A DNA stretch of 64,000 nt from Brachycybe producta (Eukaryota; Arthropoda; Diplopoda; Playtdesmida; Andrognathidae), in the NCBI GenBank assembly GCA_036925085.1, contig JAUPFP010000020.1, forward strand, positions 1,500,001 through 1,564,000. Reading direction: 5' to 3'. Positions within the stretch are counted from its first letter, which is position 1. Each line of letters opens with the position of its first letter. The notes beneath the pieces were generated by a model, which saw nothing but the letters and a program-made list of their open reading frames with translations, did no database searches and was not told the DNA's origin. Position numbers and translations under genes: made by a program. Positions 38,549-50,112 of this stretch are shown here, piece after piece.

Positions 38549-39179
38549 ACCAGGATTCTTTGTTGCGATACCATGTTGCATGTCTGATGCGATTCAGACC
38601 TGCAACAATGTTGAAATGTTTCGTGGCCTGAATCGCATCAGCTCAAATTCATGTTTCTTGACTCCCATAGAAATGGGAAACATTTAAACATTGTTGCGAA
38701 ACATTTCATATAGTGTGGACGCTTTTTGAAACATGAACAAAGACTCAAAAAGAGCTCAGTTTGCTATTAATTATTAAAGACTAAGCTTTTAAAATACTGT
38801 TAAACTACTTGAGGACCTTCCGTGTAAATTCACTACTGGTACTAAATTGCGTTTTCGGGATTTCGAACTCCTGCCCCATCTTCTAATTTCAGGGTGAACG
38901 GAATGTGTTCTCGGCTGAGAAAAGCTTGTGTGCCCAGTTCCCACCACCGTTTCTGTTTTATTCGCTCCTCTTGATTAATGACAGTGTAAGCACATATTGA
39001 AAGGGCCACTTCCGCAGGTGATAATGACATGGTGAAAGCCAGAAGGATGGAGAGAAACTTGATTATAGGTGTGGACACGGAACAATGTTGAGGGTCTGCA
39101 TGGCGTCAGTTGCGATTCTGTCCCGCAACATTGTATTGGTGAAACCCCGCAACAATGTATCGCAACAAAGATTCCTGGT
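38549..39179. mobile_element. MITE-like element with TIRs, intron 2 of the LPMO-like gene
   Basis: The left end ACCAGGATTCTTTGTTGCGA is the reverse complement of the right end TCGCAACAAAGATTCCTGGT apart from one base. Subterminal GTTGC/GCAAC words repeat. A minus-strand open stretch (38842-39078) has KQKRWWELGTQAF, faintly like the start of PIF/Harbinger transposases, but this is weak. The length is about 630 bp; a target duplication was not clear. Confidence 0.6.
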
Positions 39180-39269
39180 ATTTACTATAGGCTTAATGGT
39201 TACAAGCAGATTTGTCCATACTGTTTGGTTTCACGTAAAGGTTCTCAAAAATGAATCAATAAAAATAAA

Positions 39270-39790
39270 ACACTATGATTCTTTGTTGTGATATACAATG
39301 TTGCATGGCTGAATCGCGTCAGTTGCATTTCAGAGACGCAACAATGTTGAAATGTTTCAGGGCTGAATCGCAGCAGCTCAGATTCATGTTTCTTGACTCC
39401 CCTACAAATTTGAAACTGTGATACATTGTTGCAAAACATTTCATAGTGTGGACGTTTTTTGAAACGTGAACAAAGACTCAAAGAGCTCAGTTTGCTTTTA
39501 CTTATTAAAAACTGGACATTTAAAATGTGGACCACCGAAAATACTGTTAAACTAATTTGAGGACCTTCTGTGTAAATTACGTTTTTGCGAAGTTGTGTCT
39601 TCTGATTACTAAGACATAAAAAAATGAAATTTTGAAATCCTGCTAAAACTTCGAATTTCAGAGTGTCCAAAAGGCTGAAACGGAATGTGCTCTCGGCTGA
39701 GGAAAGCTTGCATACCCAGCACCATTTCTGCTTTATATGCCGCTCGTGACGAATCACCGTGTAGGCACATATTGCTGAGATTGTGTGTGG
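39270..39790. mobile_element. Truncated sister copy of the MITE-like element
   Basis: Parallel to 38551-39000: ATTCTTTGTTG, GCAACAATGTTGAAATGTTTC, TCATGTTTCTTGACTCCC, GTGTGGACG and AACAAAGACTCAAA words recur in order, and the related minus-strand peptide (IKQKWCWVCK) is present. The right terminus is lost. Confidence 0.6.
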
Positions 39791-39983
39791 TAAGGTAAGT
39801 GTAATAATGGGAAAATTAAATCATTTCCAAATATAGTGACAGTGGAAATATTAAAGATATTCACTTTATTCAGCACAGGGCATATGCAGTATATACCAAA
39901 GTTCGTTCCAGATATTAGTTACAAGTTAAATTTTGCCTTTGCATTAACCAATGTTTTCAGTTTTTCTATTTACTATGACTTAC

Positions 39984-40079
39984 TTTAAGTTCTGCACAGT
40001 TTTCCGGATAGTTACTGCCTTTCGGGGTTGACCTTGGCTGAGGGTCAATAAGACGTCCATGACTGCTTGCATTTGTTGC
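39984..40079 (-). CDS. LPMO-like protein, exon 2 (signal cleavage and N-terminal His)
   Basis: Acceptor TTTATAG precedes 32 codons in phase 0: ATNASS, then HGRLIDPQPRS and PENCAELK, with a GTAAGT donor at 39978-39983. HGRLIDPxxRS is the start of the mature AA15/LPMO domain, where the amino-terminal His binds copper. Joined to exon 1 the signal peptide is MEKLLLLVIL plus ATNASS, 16 residues, cleaved before His. The segment between the N terminus and CGxCGD is shorter than usual for the family. Confidence 0.88.
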
Positions 40080-40106
40080 CTATAAATGGAGAAACGTTAG
40101 AATGCT

Positions 40107-40628
40107 TAACAGCCTAGAAACACCTCCATCTTGTTGTTTTGAGCAGACGACAATGAGGCAAATGAGTGTTTATATATGGTGTTACTAAACTTGCAAGAAA
40201 TGGTCTCACAATCGCTCAATTAAAATACAGTAAAGCGCATAATGCAATGAAAATTATTGTTCTTTAAGTGCTTGCTTTATATAAATTTTGAAAAGGTCCT
40301 TCTATTTTTAAACAACCTTAAAAATTGTTCGTTTTTTAACTCCATGTTAAATCCAATAGAACCAAATAACTGCCCCACAAGCATTTGAAGAACTCTCATT
40401 AAAAACGATGTAGAACAATAACAAAAAAATTAGCATGTGCATTAATCTATTGGCTTCATGATGATTCCTTTTTATAAGTTTAGCACGTGTAATTGTTTTT
40501 CTATTAATTATTCTGGAACTTCAAACCTGGAGAAAAAACGTTAAAAAAACATTTTTAAATAAAAAAAAACGATCGCAGTGCCTACATTCGGAGCAATTTT
40601 GAATTAAACGCTGTATCTATAGGCTCTT
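40107..40628 (-). mobile_element. MITE of the CTAGATACA family
   Basis: Reverse-oriented copy of 44325-44793. Ends of the CCTAGAAACACC / GCTGTATCTATAGG type, a GTCGTCTGC/GCAGACGAC block near one end and CGAATGTAGGCGCTGCGATCG near the other. Both copies bracket the LINE at 40676-44315. Confidence 0.65.
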
Positions 40629-40675
40629 ACTTGTTGGTGCTGCCTCTATTAGTTCAACTTTTTACAACAATTTTC

Positions 40676-41655
40676 CCCTTCAGGTAATAAGTCCGAAGCT
40701 GCAAACTATAGGCCTGTATCTCTAACTTCAGTTGTTTGTAAAATTCTTGAGCATATATTCCGGCTGCATTAAGTTTCTCAAATCTCACAATCTCATTTCT
40801 GATAACCAATATAGTTTTCTGAGAGGGCTCTCTTGTGAGACTCAACTTATCCTGGTAGTGGATGACCTCCAGAAGAGTTTAGACGATGGTAAACAGATTG
40901 ACATGGTGTTTCTTGACTTTTGTAAGGCATTTGACAGTTTCACATTCGAAACTTCTGGCAAACGTTGCAGCATATGGGTTGGGGGGCAGGTAACCAAATG
41001 GGTAACTTTTTTAAGTTATAGGAAACAAAGAGTACAGTTGTTGTAAATGGGTATCACTCAGAGTGGTTGGCTGTTAAATCTGGTTTACCCCAGGGTAGTG
41101 TGTGCTGGGTCCTCTTTTTGTTCCTGATATTTATTAATGACCTCAGCAGCACAGTTGACAGCAACTGTAGACTATTTGCTGTGAAACATTAGCTCTAGAC
41201 TTGAAGGCAATTGAGGGATGGTGTAATACGAGCATACAAGGCAACTTCAGTTGAATGAGGGGAAGTGTAGAGTTATGAGGCTAACTCGGGATAGAAATCC
41301 AATTGTGTTCAATTATAGTATGAATGACACTATTCTTAGGAGTGTCAAAGGTTATAAGTACTTGGGGGTTACAATGACAGATGACCTTCTTGGAAAAAGC
41401 ACATTGATGGTGTTACTGGGAAAGCTCTACAAATGCTTCGTTTTAGTCAAAGGACATTGGGCACCTGCCCAGCACAAGTTAAAACTATTGCCTATCAAGC
41501 ATTGGTTCGGCGTCATCTTCAGTATTGCTGCAGTGTATGGAATCCTCACTCTGTCACACAGACTCATTCAGTTGAAATGGTTCAGCGTAAGGCAGCTAGG
41601 TTTGTTTGTGGCAAGCACAAATTTACAGATGGTGTCACTGAGATACTGTCAATCC
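40676..41655 (+). pseudogene. LINE reverse transcriptase fragment, 5' part
   Basis: Broken frames read ANYRPVSLTSVVCK, FLRGLSCETQLILVVDDLQKSL, MVFLDFCKAFDS and then KGYKYLGVTMTDD and VEMVQRKAARFVCGKHKF. The element is close in sequence to the copy at 50113-52925. Frame changes occur near 41040 and 41430, and motif C is damaged. It is split by a fold-back insertion at 41656. Confidence 0.8.
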
Positions 41656-43920
41656 CAGTCCAAAAAGTTATACTGGGCCAGTATGAATTTTTTAATGGTT
41701 TGTACTGGTTTCTTATTGGTCATACTGGAACTATAATGGTCTTTATTGGGATGCTCAATGGTCATACTGGTTATACTGGTGAATGCCAGTATAACCAGTA
41801 AAAACATGGTGGGCAGTATTGGTTGTAACCAGTATAATATTTAAAACCATTAGGACCAGTAAGAAACATGGTGGTCCTTGATGGTTGTCACTAGTATATA
41901 TTTAAAACCAGTAAGACCAGTAAGAAATGTGGTGGTCCTTGATGATTGTCACCAGTATAATATTTAAAACTAGTAGGACCAGTAAGAAACATGGTGGTGG
42001 TGCTTGATTTTTGTCACAAGTATAATATTTAAAACCATTAAGACCACTAAGAAACATAGTGGCCAGTGGTGTAGCTAGAGTTTGTGTCCTGTGCAGTCCT
42101 TGAGCTTGCCACCACTCCCTCACGAAAAACAACACAATACACATCAGTGGCACAACCAGGATTTTGGTCTGGAAGGGACCAAACGATATTATCAATATCC
42201 AGTCAGTGGCATAGCTAGGTTTTTGGTGCCCAGCAGCAAAAATCTTCAGTGCACCTCCAAATTTTTTTTTAAAAAAAATAAAAAATAGAAATTCAGAAAT
42301 AAACAAAAAATCACGTTTTTCAGTTACAGAACCTGGTTAGAGGCTAGAATTCAAAGGTGAAAACTGTATGTAGCATAACCATATAAAGATTCAAAAGTTT
42401 TTTGTTTTGTTTTTCTTTACTAAAAGTGCATTTTTTTCTGGTTGCCTTACTTGGGGCACAATGTTTAGAGAGTATTGATTACACTCTCTTACCATTGCAC
42501 CCCCACTGCAGTTATGGTGTCTGCTGCCCCATAGCTATGCCCTGTATCCAGTGACAAATAAACCAGTACTGGACTTAAAAACATAATACTCGATTGCATA
42601 TTACATTCCACGAGCACAGCGAGTGACAAAAATTTCGTATTTCCTTCTTACCCAGTCAAAAAAATTATACTGGGCCAGTATGATTTTCCTACTGGTTTGA
42701 TAATGGAACCATTATAAAACCATTATGACAATTCATACTGGACCAGTAAATTTTTCCTACTGGATTGATACTGGGACCATTCTAAAACCACCATGAGAAT
42801 GCATACTGGACCAGTAAATTTTTCCTGCTGGATTCATATTGGGACCATTATAAAACCATCATGACAATTCATACTGGACCAGTACAAATTCATACTGGTT
42901 TACATGGTGTTTTGGGACATTTCATACTGGTTCCTACTGGTTTCTACTGGTGGGAATACTGGTAAGAACACTGGTTTCTACTGGTGTGAGTACTGGTTTC
43001 TACTGGTTGTGAAACTTGATTAGTCATTAATTTTAAGAGTATTAATTAAAAACTAAAACTAAAACTACTGCATTTTGGAAAATTATATCAATTTACAATT
43101 TATTTTATTTTTAATTCATTAATTTTATTTTTAATTAGTTATTGATATGCTAATATTATATTATTATTAATATATCAATAACTAATTGATATTTTTTTTT
43201 AAAATGGAACTGAATTTCTATTCCTAACAAAGAAAGGGACAGTTTGAAAGTTTTTATAAAGCCTAATTTAGCAAACTCCAAACAAGATGTCATCATGGGC
43301 TAGTGGGTAAGTGACTGGATCTGGACATTGGTGGACATGGAGGACACAAAATCGAATCCAAGCTGATTCTGGTAAGTACTAATTAGAGTTTAAAGTGTTG
43401 AAAAGTGTGTCACTGGCTTGGTATGTATAAGACAGGCTTGGACAATTAAGATTCTCATTTTTAATTTTTTAGTTTTTAATTAATACTCTTAAAATTAATG
43501 ACTAATCAAGTTTCACAACCAGTAGAAACCAGTACTCACACCAGTAGAAACCAGTGTTCTTAAAAGTATTCACACCAGTAGGAACCAGTATGAAACCTTG
43601 TAGAAACCAGTAGGAACCAGTATGAATCCTTGCAGAAACTGGTATGAAATGTCCCAAAACACCATGTAAACCAGTATGAATTTTTACTGGTCCAGTATGA
43701 ATTGTCATGATGGTTTTATAATGGTCGCAATATGAATCCAGTAGGAGAAATTTACTGGTAAAGTACGAATTCTCATGGTAGTTTTAGAATAGTCCCAATA
43801 TCAATCCAGTAGGAAAAATTTATTGGTCCAGTATGAATTGTCATAATGGTTTTATAATGGTTCCATTATCAAACCAGTAGGAAAAATCATACTGGCCCAG
43901 TATAACTTTTTTGACTGGGA
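41656..43920. mobile_element. ACTGG/CCAGT-rich fold-back insertion in the LINE
   Basis: The insertion begins CCCAGTCCAAAAAGTTATAC and ends with the inverse (GTATAACTTTTTTGACTGGG), and LINE sequence resumes directly after it. A complete inner element has arms at about 42651-43075 and 43460-43920, each with many (TACTGG)/(CCAGTA) units, around a 385-bp spacer. The left part (41656-42100) looks like a truncated related unit, with MITE-like CAGTGGCGTAGCTAG words at 42062-42230. Confidence 0.7.
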
Positions 43921-44315
43921 TGGCAAAGTTTGGTACATCGTGCGGCTGAGTTAAGTTTGAATTTGCTTGGAAAAATTACACGTGGTGATTGATCTAAACC
44001 GTAGTCCAGTGATATTCATAAAGCACTATACATGGGCAGGGCTGACCACTCTAAGAAAATTAGAGAGATTTTTGCTAGGACAGATTCATACTATTGGTCT
44101 TTTTTTCCTAGAGTTATAAGACAATGGAACTCTCTTCTTGAGGCAGTGGTGAATGGGGATAATTTTGTTTTGTGGGATTGATATTTGTATATTCATTTTG
44201 TTTTTATATACTGTATATGTTTGACAATGCTTAATGCTGCATGTGGACTCTTATGTCCCTCTGCCATAGGTCTATTTGGCTGCTAGCAGAGTACGAATTG
44301 TAATTGTAACCTAAT
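43921..44315 (+). pseudogene. LINE 3' end
   Basis: It continues the fragment of 40676-41655 after the insertion: peptide fragments with EIFARTDSYYWSF-like and PRVIRQWNSL-like content (here IFARTDSYYWSFFPRVI), then CTCTGCCATAGG and an AATTGTAATTGTAAC tail, matching the 3' end of the copy at 52870-52925. Confidence 0.75.
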
Positions 44316-44324
44316 TAAGAGCCT

Positions 44325-44793
44325 AGATACAGCGTTTAGTTCAAAATTTTTCCGAATGTAGGCGCTGCGATCGTTGTTTATTTCAAAATGGTTTTTTACA
44401 CATAATTAATAGAAAACTAATTTCACGTATTAAGCTTATAAAAAACATTGTGAAGCCAATAGATTAATGCACGTGCTAATTTTTATTTGATTGTTCTAAG
44501 TCGTTTTTAATGGGAGTTCTTCAAATGTTTGTGGGACAGTGTTTTGCTCCTATGGGACTTAACATGGAGTTAAAAAATGTAGGATTTTAAACGTTATTAA
44601 AAAATAGAAGGACCTTTTCAAAATTTATATAAATCGAGCACGTAAAGAACAATACTTTTTATTGCATTTTGCACTTTACTGTATTTTAATTGAGCGATTA
44701 TGAGGCGATTAGTAACACCATATAGTAACACGCATTTGTCTCGTTGTCGTCTGCTCAAAACAACAAGATGGAGGACGTGTATCTAGACACTTA
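44325..44793 (+). mobile_element. MITE of the CTAGATACA family
   Basis: Ends CCTAGATACAGCG and GTGTATCTAG are inverted. The inside carries GCAGTGAAGCC-type and TTTGTGGGAC/GTCCTATGGGACTTAACATGG words, also seen in tandem at 57930-58460 and 62640-63010. No ORF. Confidence 0.65.
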
Positions 44794-45308
44794 AAGTGTT
44801 TCGATGCAATGTGCGTATTTCAAAATTCAGTATTTTGTGGGATGTCAATTGCAAAATTTATTTGATTGTTTGTATCTTTTGGGAGTTGTAGCACTGTGGC
44901 AGAGCATTTTAGACCCGACGTATATTAAATTAGGGCCAGGTCAAATAGTGGGGGGAGGGGGCAATTGTGTGTTTGTTTTTTTTTCTTTTCATATTTTGGT
45001 TTTTTTTTGAAACCATAGGACATATTTTTGAAGCAAAAAATGAATGACATTTTATAAAAACTTTTACAAAATGAAAAAAAGATATTTGTCGCTTTAAGTT
45101 TTCTAGTTTACATGAGAAAAAACATTCCTTCTGTAACATCCCTTCATCCACATGGCCCTCAGAAACACTTGGAGTTGCCATGCAAACGTTTCAGGCGGCA
45201 AGCTAAATTGAGTTTGCAGTCGATGTTGATCACTCAAAAGTTTATCGTACCCAAAGGGTCTAACTCGGCTTTCGCATAGGTATGACACGTAGTACTAATA
45301 CACGTATT

Positions 45309-45930
45309 ATGAGGTTACATCACAAAATGATTTCGAAACATTTCCGCAAAGAGCGCTAGCAATGTTTTTCTATTGAGCCCATAGACCCAATGTTAATTTT
45401 TAAAATACACAGTCGCCGCAATATGTTTATTTTTCATATTTAAAGTTGTCGAATATTAAGTTTTCAAAGTGCAATGTGCACCTTAAATATATGCTGATCG
45501 ATTGATAGAATGATCAAAACAAATTGTTAAGTGCAGTTATATTTTTAAAAACTTATTTCAAAATTGAGTGCGCGCTTGTAAGCAAAAAAAAATTCATTAA
45601 AATGCTCGTAAAAACACCTAAAATAATTTTAAAAAACCACAATTAAATCACAGTGTAGCCGAAACATTGGCGCACGTGCTGATATTTTTCTGGTTTTTTA
45701 AAATTATTTTTACGTATTTTTACGAGGATTTTAATGGATGGTTTTTTTTTTTTTTTTTTTTGCATATTTGGGCGTACTCAACGGAGTTTAACATAAGAGT
45801 TTGCAATTTTTATAGTTTTTTTTAAAATATAACCGCACTTACCGTAAGGTGCATATTGTACTTTGAAAACGTTATATTAGACAACTTTAAATATGAAAAA
45901 TTAACATATTCCGAGACTGTGTATTTTAAG
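45309..45930. mobile_element. Partial copy of the palindromic fold-back
   Basis: It shares GAGGTTACATCACAAAATGA, TACACAGTCGC and ATATATGCTGATCGA words with 37325-38107 and is again roughly palindromic about 45690, but the right arm is shortened. The flanking 44794-45308 and 45931-46200 hold nothing I recognise. Confidence 0.65.
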
Positions 45931-46210
45931 GGGGTTCATAACACGTCCTGAGGGGAACTTCAACCCCTGAGCCCCCCGCCCCGTGGTTTCGCCACTGTTT
46001 TGTGAAATTTGTGTGTTCGCAAACCTCATTTACTTAAAAGTGGTCTCGAATACAAGGGCTTATAAGTTTTTATAACTTATTTTTATCTGCCTCAATTGTT
46101 TAACATGGTAATTAATTTTTGATAAAGAAAAATGACACCCAATACTTAAAATAATTATCATTCATGTTTTTTTTTGTTTTTAAATTAAATTGAATATGTT
46201 CAGGACTTAC

Positions 46211-46240
46211 CAAAATGACTAGCAGTAAAAGTTTCTCCAT
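46211..46240 (-). CDS. LPMO-like protein, exon 1 (signal peptide start)
   Basis: An ATG at 46240 opens MEKLLLLVIL and runs directly into a GTAAGT donor (46205-46210) in phase 0. The acceptor of exon 2 is also phase 0, and the two together make a typical short signal peptide. The intron is 6.1 kb and is filled with LINE and fold-back elements. The only other candidate of this type is at 1245-1289, too far downstream to be the first exon of this gene. Confidence 0.75.
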
Positions 46241-46390
46241 GTTCAAAATCACCTTGAGTGCAATGGCAAAATCTTCTTTTACATTTACTTTTATTAAAAA
46301 AATAGGTCACGGTCGCACAAAAGGGCCATTAATAATAAAAAAACCACTATTGACAAGTAGGTCATACGTTCATTGAAAAGGTTCAGGAAA

Positions 46391-46398
46391 TGACGTCA
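46391..46398 (-). promoter_or_regulatory. CRE-type palindrome upstream of the LPMO-like gene
   Basis: TGACGTCA lies 151 bp upstream of the ATG at 46240. The same octamer occurs 115 bp upstream of the paralogous exon at 1289. The octamer is the classic CREB/ATF site; function here is inferred from conserved placement only. Confidence 0.4.
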
Positions 46399-46689
46399 TT
46401 ACTTTAACGGAAATTGGGACCACTTGTGAAAATTTTTAGTTTGGCACTGTTAGGCAATTGTTTCCATTGGGGTGAAATCTCTGGTAACTTGTTCAAATGT
46501 AATGTTGTAAACGTCACACTAGAAAACTAGTTTTACGTTCGCGTTTCCATGGTAATAGTAGCCAAAAATGTCTAATATGTTTGATATTTTTTTTATTGAA
46601 ACCATTGGCATAGCGAGTGGGGGCGGGGCAGCTGCATTTGGTAATACATTTTTGTTCACTACATTTTGGAATAAATCTATCTGCGATAT

Positions 46690-46860
46690 CTTAAGAGCCT
46701 ATATACAGTCTTTAATTCAAAATTTCTCCTAATGTAGGAGCTGGGATCGTTTTTGGTTTGAAAATGGTTTTTGAATTGTTTTTGTTTATGTATGAAGTGA
46801 AATAAAAATGATTGTATGTGCTAAGCTAATAGAAAGCAATCAGTGTGAGGCCAATTACAC
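46690..46860. mobile_element. Fragment of the CTAGATACA-family MITE
   Basis: AAGAGCCTATATACAGTCTTTAATTCAAAATTTCTCC followed by AATGTAGGAGCTGGGATCG matches the left part of 44325-44793 before breaking off at the satellite array. Confidence 0.5.
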
Positions 46861-46869
46861 AGGCCCGGA

Positions 46870-48770
46870 CTGCGCGCGACAGACTAATCGTAGGTCATTA
46901 GGTGACCTACACTTTAGAAATGTTGGTCACTCGTGACCTACACTAGGACTAATCGTAGGTCACTCAGTGACCTACACTAGTACTAATCGTAGTTCACTCG
47001 TGACCTACACTTTAAATAGCTATTCAGACAAGATTTGCGGGTCACTCATGACCCACACATTAGATTACCATTCAGACAAGAACTGTGTGTCACTCAGTGA
47101 CCCACACTTTAGATTACCATTCAGACAAGAACTGTGGGTCACTCAGTGACCCACACTTCATATAGCTATTCAGACAAGATTTGTGGGTCACACAGTGACC
47201 TACACTTCATATAGCTATTCAGACAAGATTTGTGGGTCACTCGTGACCTACAATTTACATAGCTATTCAGACAAGAACTGTGGGTCACTCAGTGACCCAC
47301 ACATTAGATTACCATTCAGACAAGAACTGTGGGTCACTCAGTGACCCACACTTTAGAAATGTAGGTCACTCAGTGACCTACACTAGGACTAATCGTAGGT
47401 CACTCGTGACCTACACTTTAAATAGCTATTCAGACAAGAACTGTGGGTCACTCAGTGACTCACACTTTAGGTTACCATTCACACAAGAACTGTCGGTCAC
47501 TCAGTGACCCACACTTCATATAGCTATTCAGACAAGATTTGTGGGTCACTCAGTGACCTACACTTCATATAGCTATTCAGACAAGATTTGCGGGTCACTC
47601 GTGACCTACAATTTACATAGCTATTCAGACAAGAACTGTGGGTCACTCAGTGACCCACACATTAGATTACCATTCAGACAAGAACTGTGGGTCACTCAGT
47701 GACCCACACTTTAGATTACCATACAGATAAGAACTGTGGGTCATTCAGTGACCCACACTTTAGATTACGATTCAGATAAGAACTGTGGGTCACTCAGTGA
47801 CCCACACTTCATATAGCTATTCAGACAAGATTTGCGGGTCACTCGTGACCTACACTTTAAATAGCTATTCAGACAAGAACTGTGGGTCACTCAGTGACCC
47901 ACACTTCAGGTTATCATTCAGACAAGAACTGTGGGTCACTCAGTGACCCACACTTCATACAGCTATTCAGACAAGATTTGCAGGTCACTCAATGACCTAC
48001 ACTTCATATAGCTATTCAGACAAGATTTGTGGGTCACTCAGTGACCTACACTTCATATAGCTATTCAGACAAGATTTGCGGGTCACTCAGTGATCAACAC
48101 TTCATATATCTATTCAGACAAGATTTGCGGGTCACTCAGTGACCTACATACACTTCATATAGCTATTCAGACAAGATTTGTGGGTCACTCCTGACCTACA
48201 TTTTAAATAGCTATTCAGACAAGATTTGCGGGTCACTCGTGACCTACACTTTAAATAGCTATTCAGACAAGAACTGTGGTTCACTCAGTGACCCACACTT
48301 TAGATTACCATTTAGACAAAAACTGTAGGTCACTCAGTGACCCACACTTTAGATTACCATTCAGACAAGATTTGTGGGTCACTCAGTGACCTACACTTCA
48401 TACACCTATTCAGACAAGATTTGTGGGTCACTCAGTGACCTACACTTCAAATAGCTATTCAGACAAGATTTGCAGTTCAGTCAGTGACCTACACTTCATA
48501 CATCTATTCAGACAAGATTTGCAGATAATTCAGTGACCCACACTTCATATAGCTATTCTGAAAAGATTTGCAGGTCACTCAGTGACCCACACTTCATACA
48601 GTTATTCAGACAAGATTTGCAGATCATTCAGTGACCCACACTTCATATAGCTATTCAGAAAAGATTTGCAGGTCAATCATGACCTACACTTTAAATAGCT
48701 ATTCAGACAAGAACTGTGGGTCACTAAGTGACCCACACTTTAGATTACCATACAGACAAGATTTGCGGGT
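46870..48770 (+). repeat. ~48-bp satellite array, left arm
   Basis: About 37 units of roughly 46-50 bp, each with a palindrome of the GGGTCACTCAGTGACCC type and a spacer TTTAAATAGCTATTCAGACA. Variants with TAGGTCACTCGTGACCTA occur. The orientation is opposite to the arrays at 49605-50112 and 52926-53999. ORFs inside are repeat artefacts. Confidence 0.92.
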
Positions 48771-49129
48771 CAATTTGTGTTACTCTTAAGTTAGTCATTT
48801 TTAAATTCTCTAAATTGTATGACAACATAAATAAACAATATTTATTAAAAATAATTAGGAACTTTGAAAAATTTACATTACAAATTGCAACTTTTTACAT
48901 AAAACTAAAGTAAGCTCACTTTTGTAACTTAGAAAAAAATACAATTTGTTAAATATTTGTTGCTTCAAATTGAAGTTTTACCACTGGAAGACCATATGAT
49001 TTTTTTCTAAAATTGACAAAATAAGCACAAAAAAAAAAATGAAATTAACAAGTTAGCATAAAATAAATAAATGAAAATAATTTTGTCACACTTACCATAA
49101 TGAGGAACATCATAAAAGTTACTACAAGT
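48771..49129. other. AT-rich stretch inside the satellite-flanked element
   Basis: Low-complexity AT-rich DNA between the left array and the Ulp1/PHD remnant; I see no gene or repeat structure. It may be the 3' non-coding part of the minus-strand gene at 49130-49602. Confidence 0.5.
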
Positions 49130-49602
49130 TTATGAACACTTGTCGCATATGTAATAAACAGTATCATTTTTACTGTCATGAAGGCATTCAGTGTGGTACC
49201 ATTGTCGACATTCTACACACATTATATGTTTTCTTGTCGGATACACCCCACTGATGTCAATTACTTGTTTTTTTGCTGGCTTACAATTGGTGACTGCACA
49301 TATGGTGAACTCTTTTTCTGATTCTAGTATTAATCCCTTCATTGCATTTTTAATGCTTTCTGCTATGAAATCATTGTGTTGATATTCGGCCATTTGGTAG
49401 TCTTTTTTTTCCAGTTGTCATTAATTTGGTTTTGATTAAGATTTGTTGTAAACTCCTGTTTAGCAAGAGATTTGTTTTCTAACAGAAACTTTTTAGTATA
49501 GTTTCTGTAACTAGTGCTGTCGATCACAAGGACTTCAGTGTCTTCTAGAATGGCAGTAACTGCCGGGCACACATACAGGCCACAGTCATATCCTATAGTC
49601 AT
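49130..49602 (-). pseudogene. Ulp1-like protease end plus PHD-type finger
   Basis: Two minus-strand frames overlap: the first (49602-49363) has YDCGLYVCPAV, the Asp-Cys-Gly nucleophile box of Ulp1/C48 SUMO-type proteases, followed by a helical tail. The second (49393-49130) has CAVTNCKPAKK and the PHD-like CVECRQWYHTECLH...YICDKC pattern. They join across an A8/T8 run at about 49408-49417 with a 1-nt shift. The catalytic His/Asp part of the protease is missing, lost into the satellite. Ulp1-type proteases with PHD fingers are carried by some large DNA transposons (for example KDZ-type), which suits its place between inverted arrays. Confidence 0.6.
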
Positions 49603-49604
49603 AT

Positions 49605-50112
49605 CCTAAAGTGTGGGTCACTGAGTGACCCACATTTCTTGTCTGAATAGCTATATGAAGTGTGGGTCACTGATTGACCCACATTTCTTGTCTGAATAGC
49701 TATATGAAGTGTGGGTCACTGAGTCACCCACAGTTCTTGTCTGCATGGTAATCTAAAGTGTAGGTCATGAGTGACCTGCAAATCTTGTCTGAACAGCTAT
49801 TTAAAGTGTAGGTCACAAGTGACCCGCAAATCTTGTCTGAATAGCTATATGAAGTGTAGGTCACTGAGTGACCCGCAAATCTTGTCTGAATAGCTATATG
49901 AAGTGTAGGTCACTGAGTGACCCACAAATCTTGTCTGAATAGCTATATGAAGTGTAGGTCACTGAGTGACCCACAAATCTTGTCTGAATAGCTATAAGAA
50001 GTGTGGGTCACTGAGTGACCCACAGTTATTGTCTGAATGGTAATCTAAAGTGTGGATCACTGAGTGACCCACAGTTCTTGTCTGAATAGCTATTTAAAGT
50101 GTACGTCACGAG
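49605..50112 (-). repeat. ~48-bp satellite array, right arm, inner part
   Basis: About 10 units in inverted orientation (GTGTGGGTCACTGAGTGACC, TCTTGTCTGAATAGC), cut by the LINE insertion at about 50113. Confidence 0.92.

Noticed and set aside
38842..39078. Secreted or membrane protein with an N-terminal hydrophobic run
   Set aside because: It lies inside an inverted-repeat MITE with a diverged sister copy at 39270, so it is element sequence, not a host exon.
50064..50112. N-terminal extension of the LINE endonuclease ORF
   Set aside because: These codons are satellite repeat; the LINE begins at about 50113.
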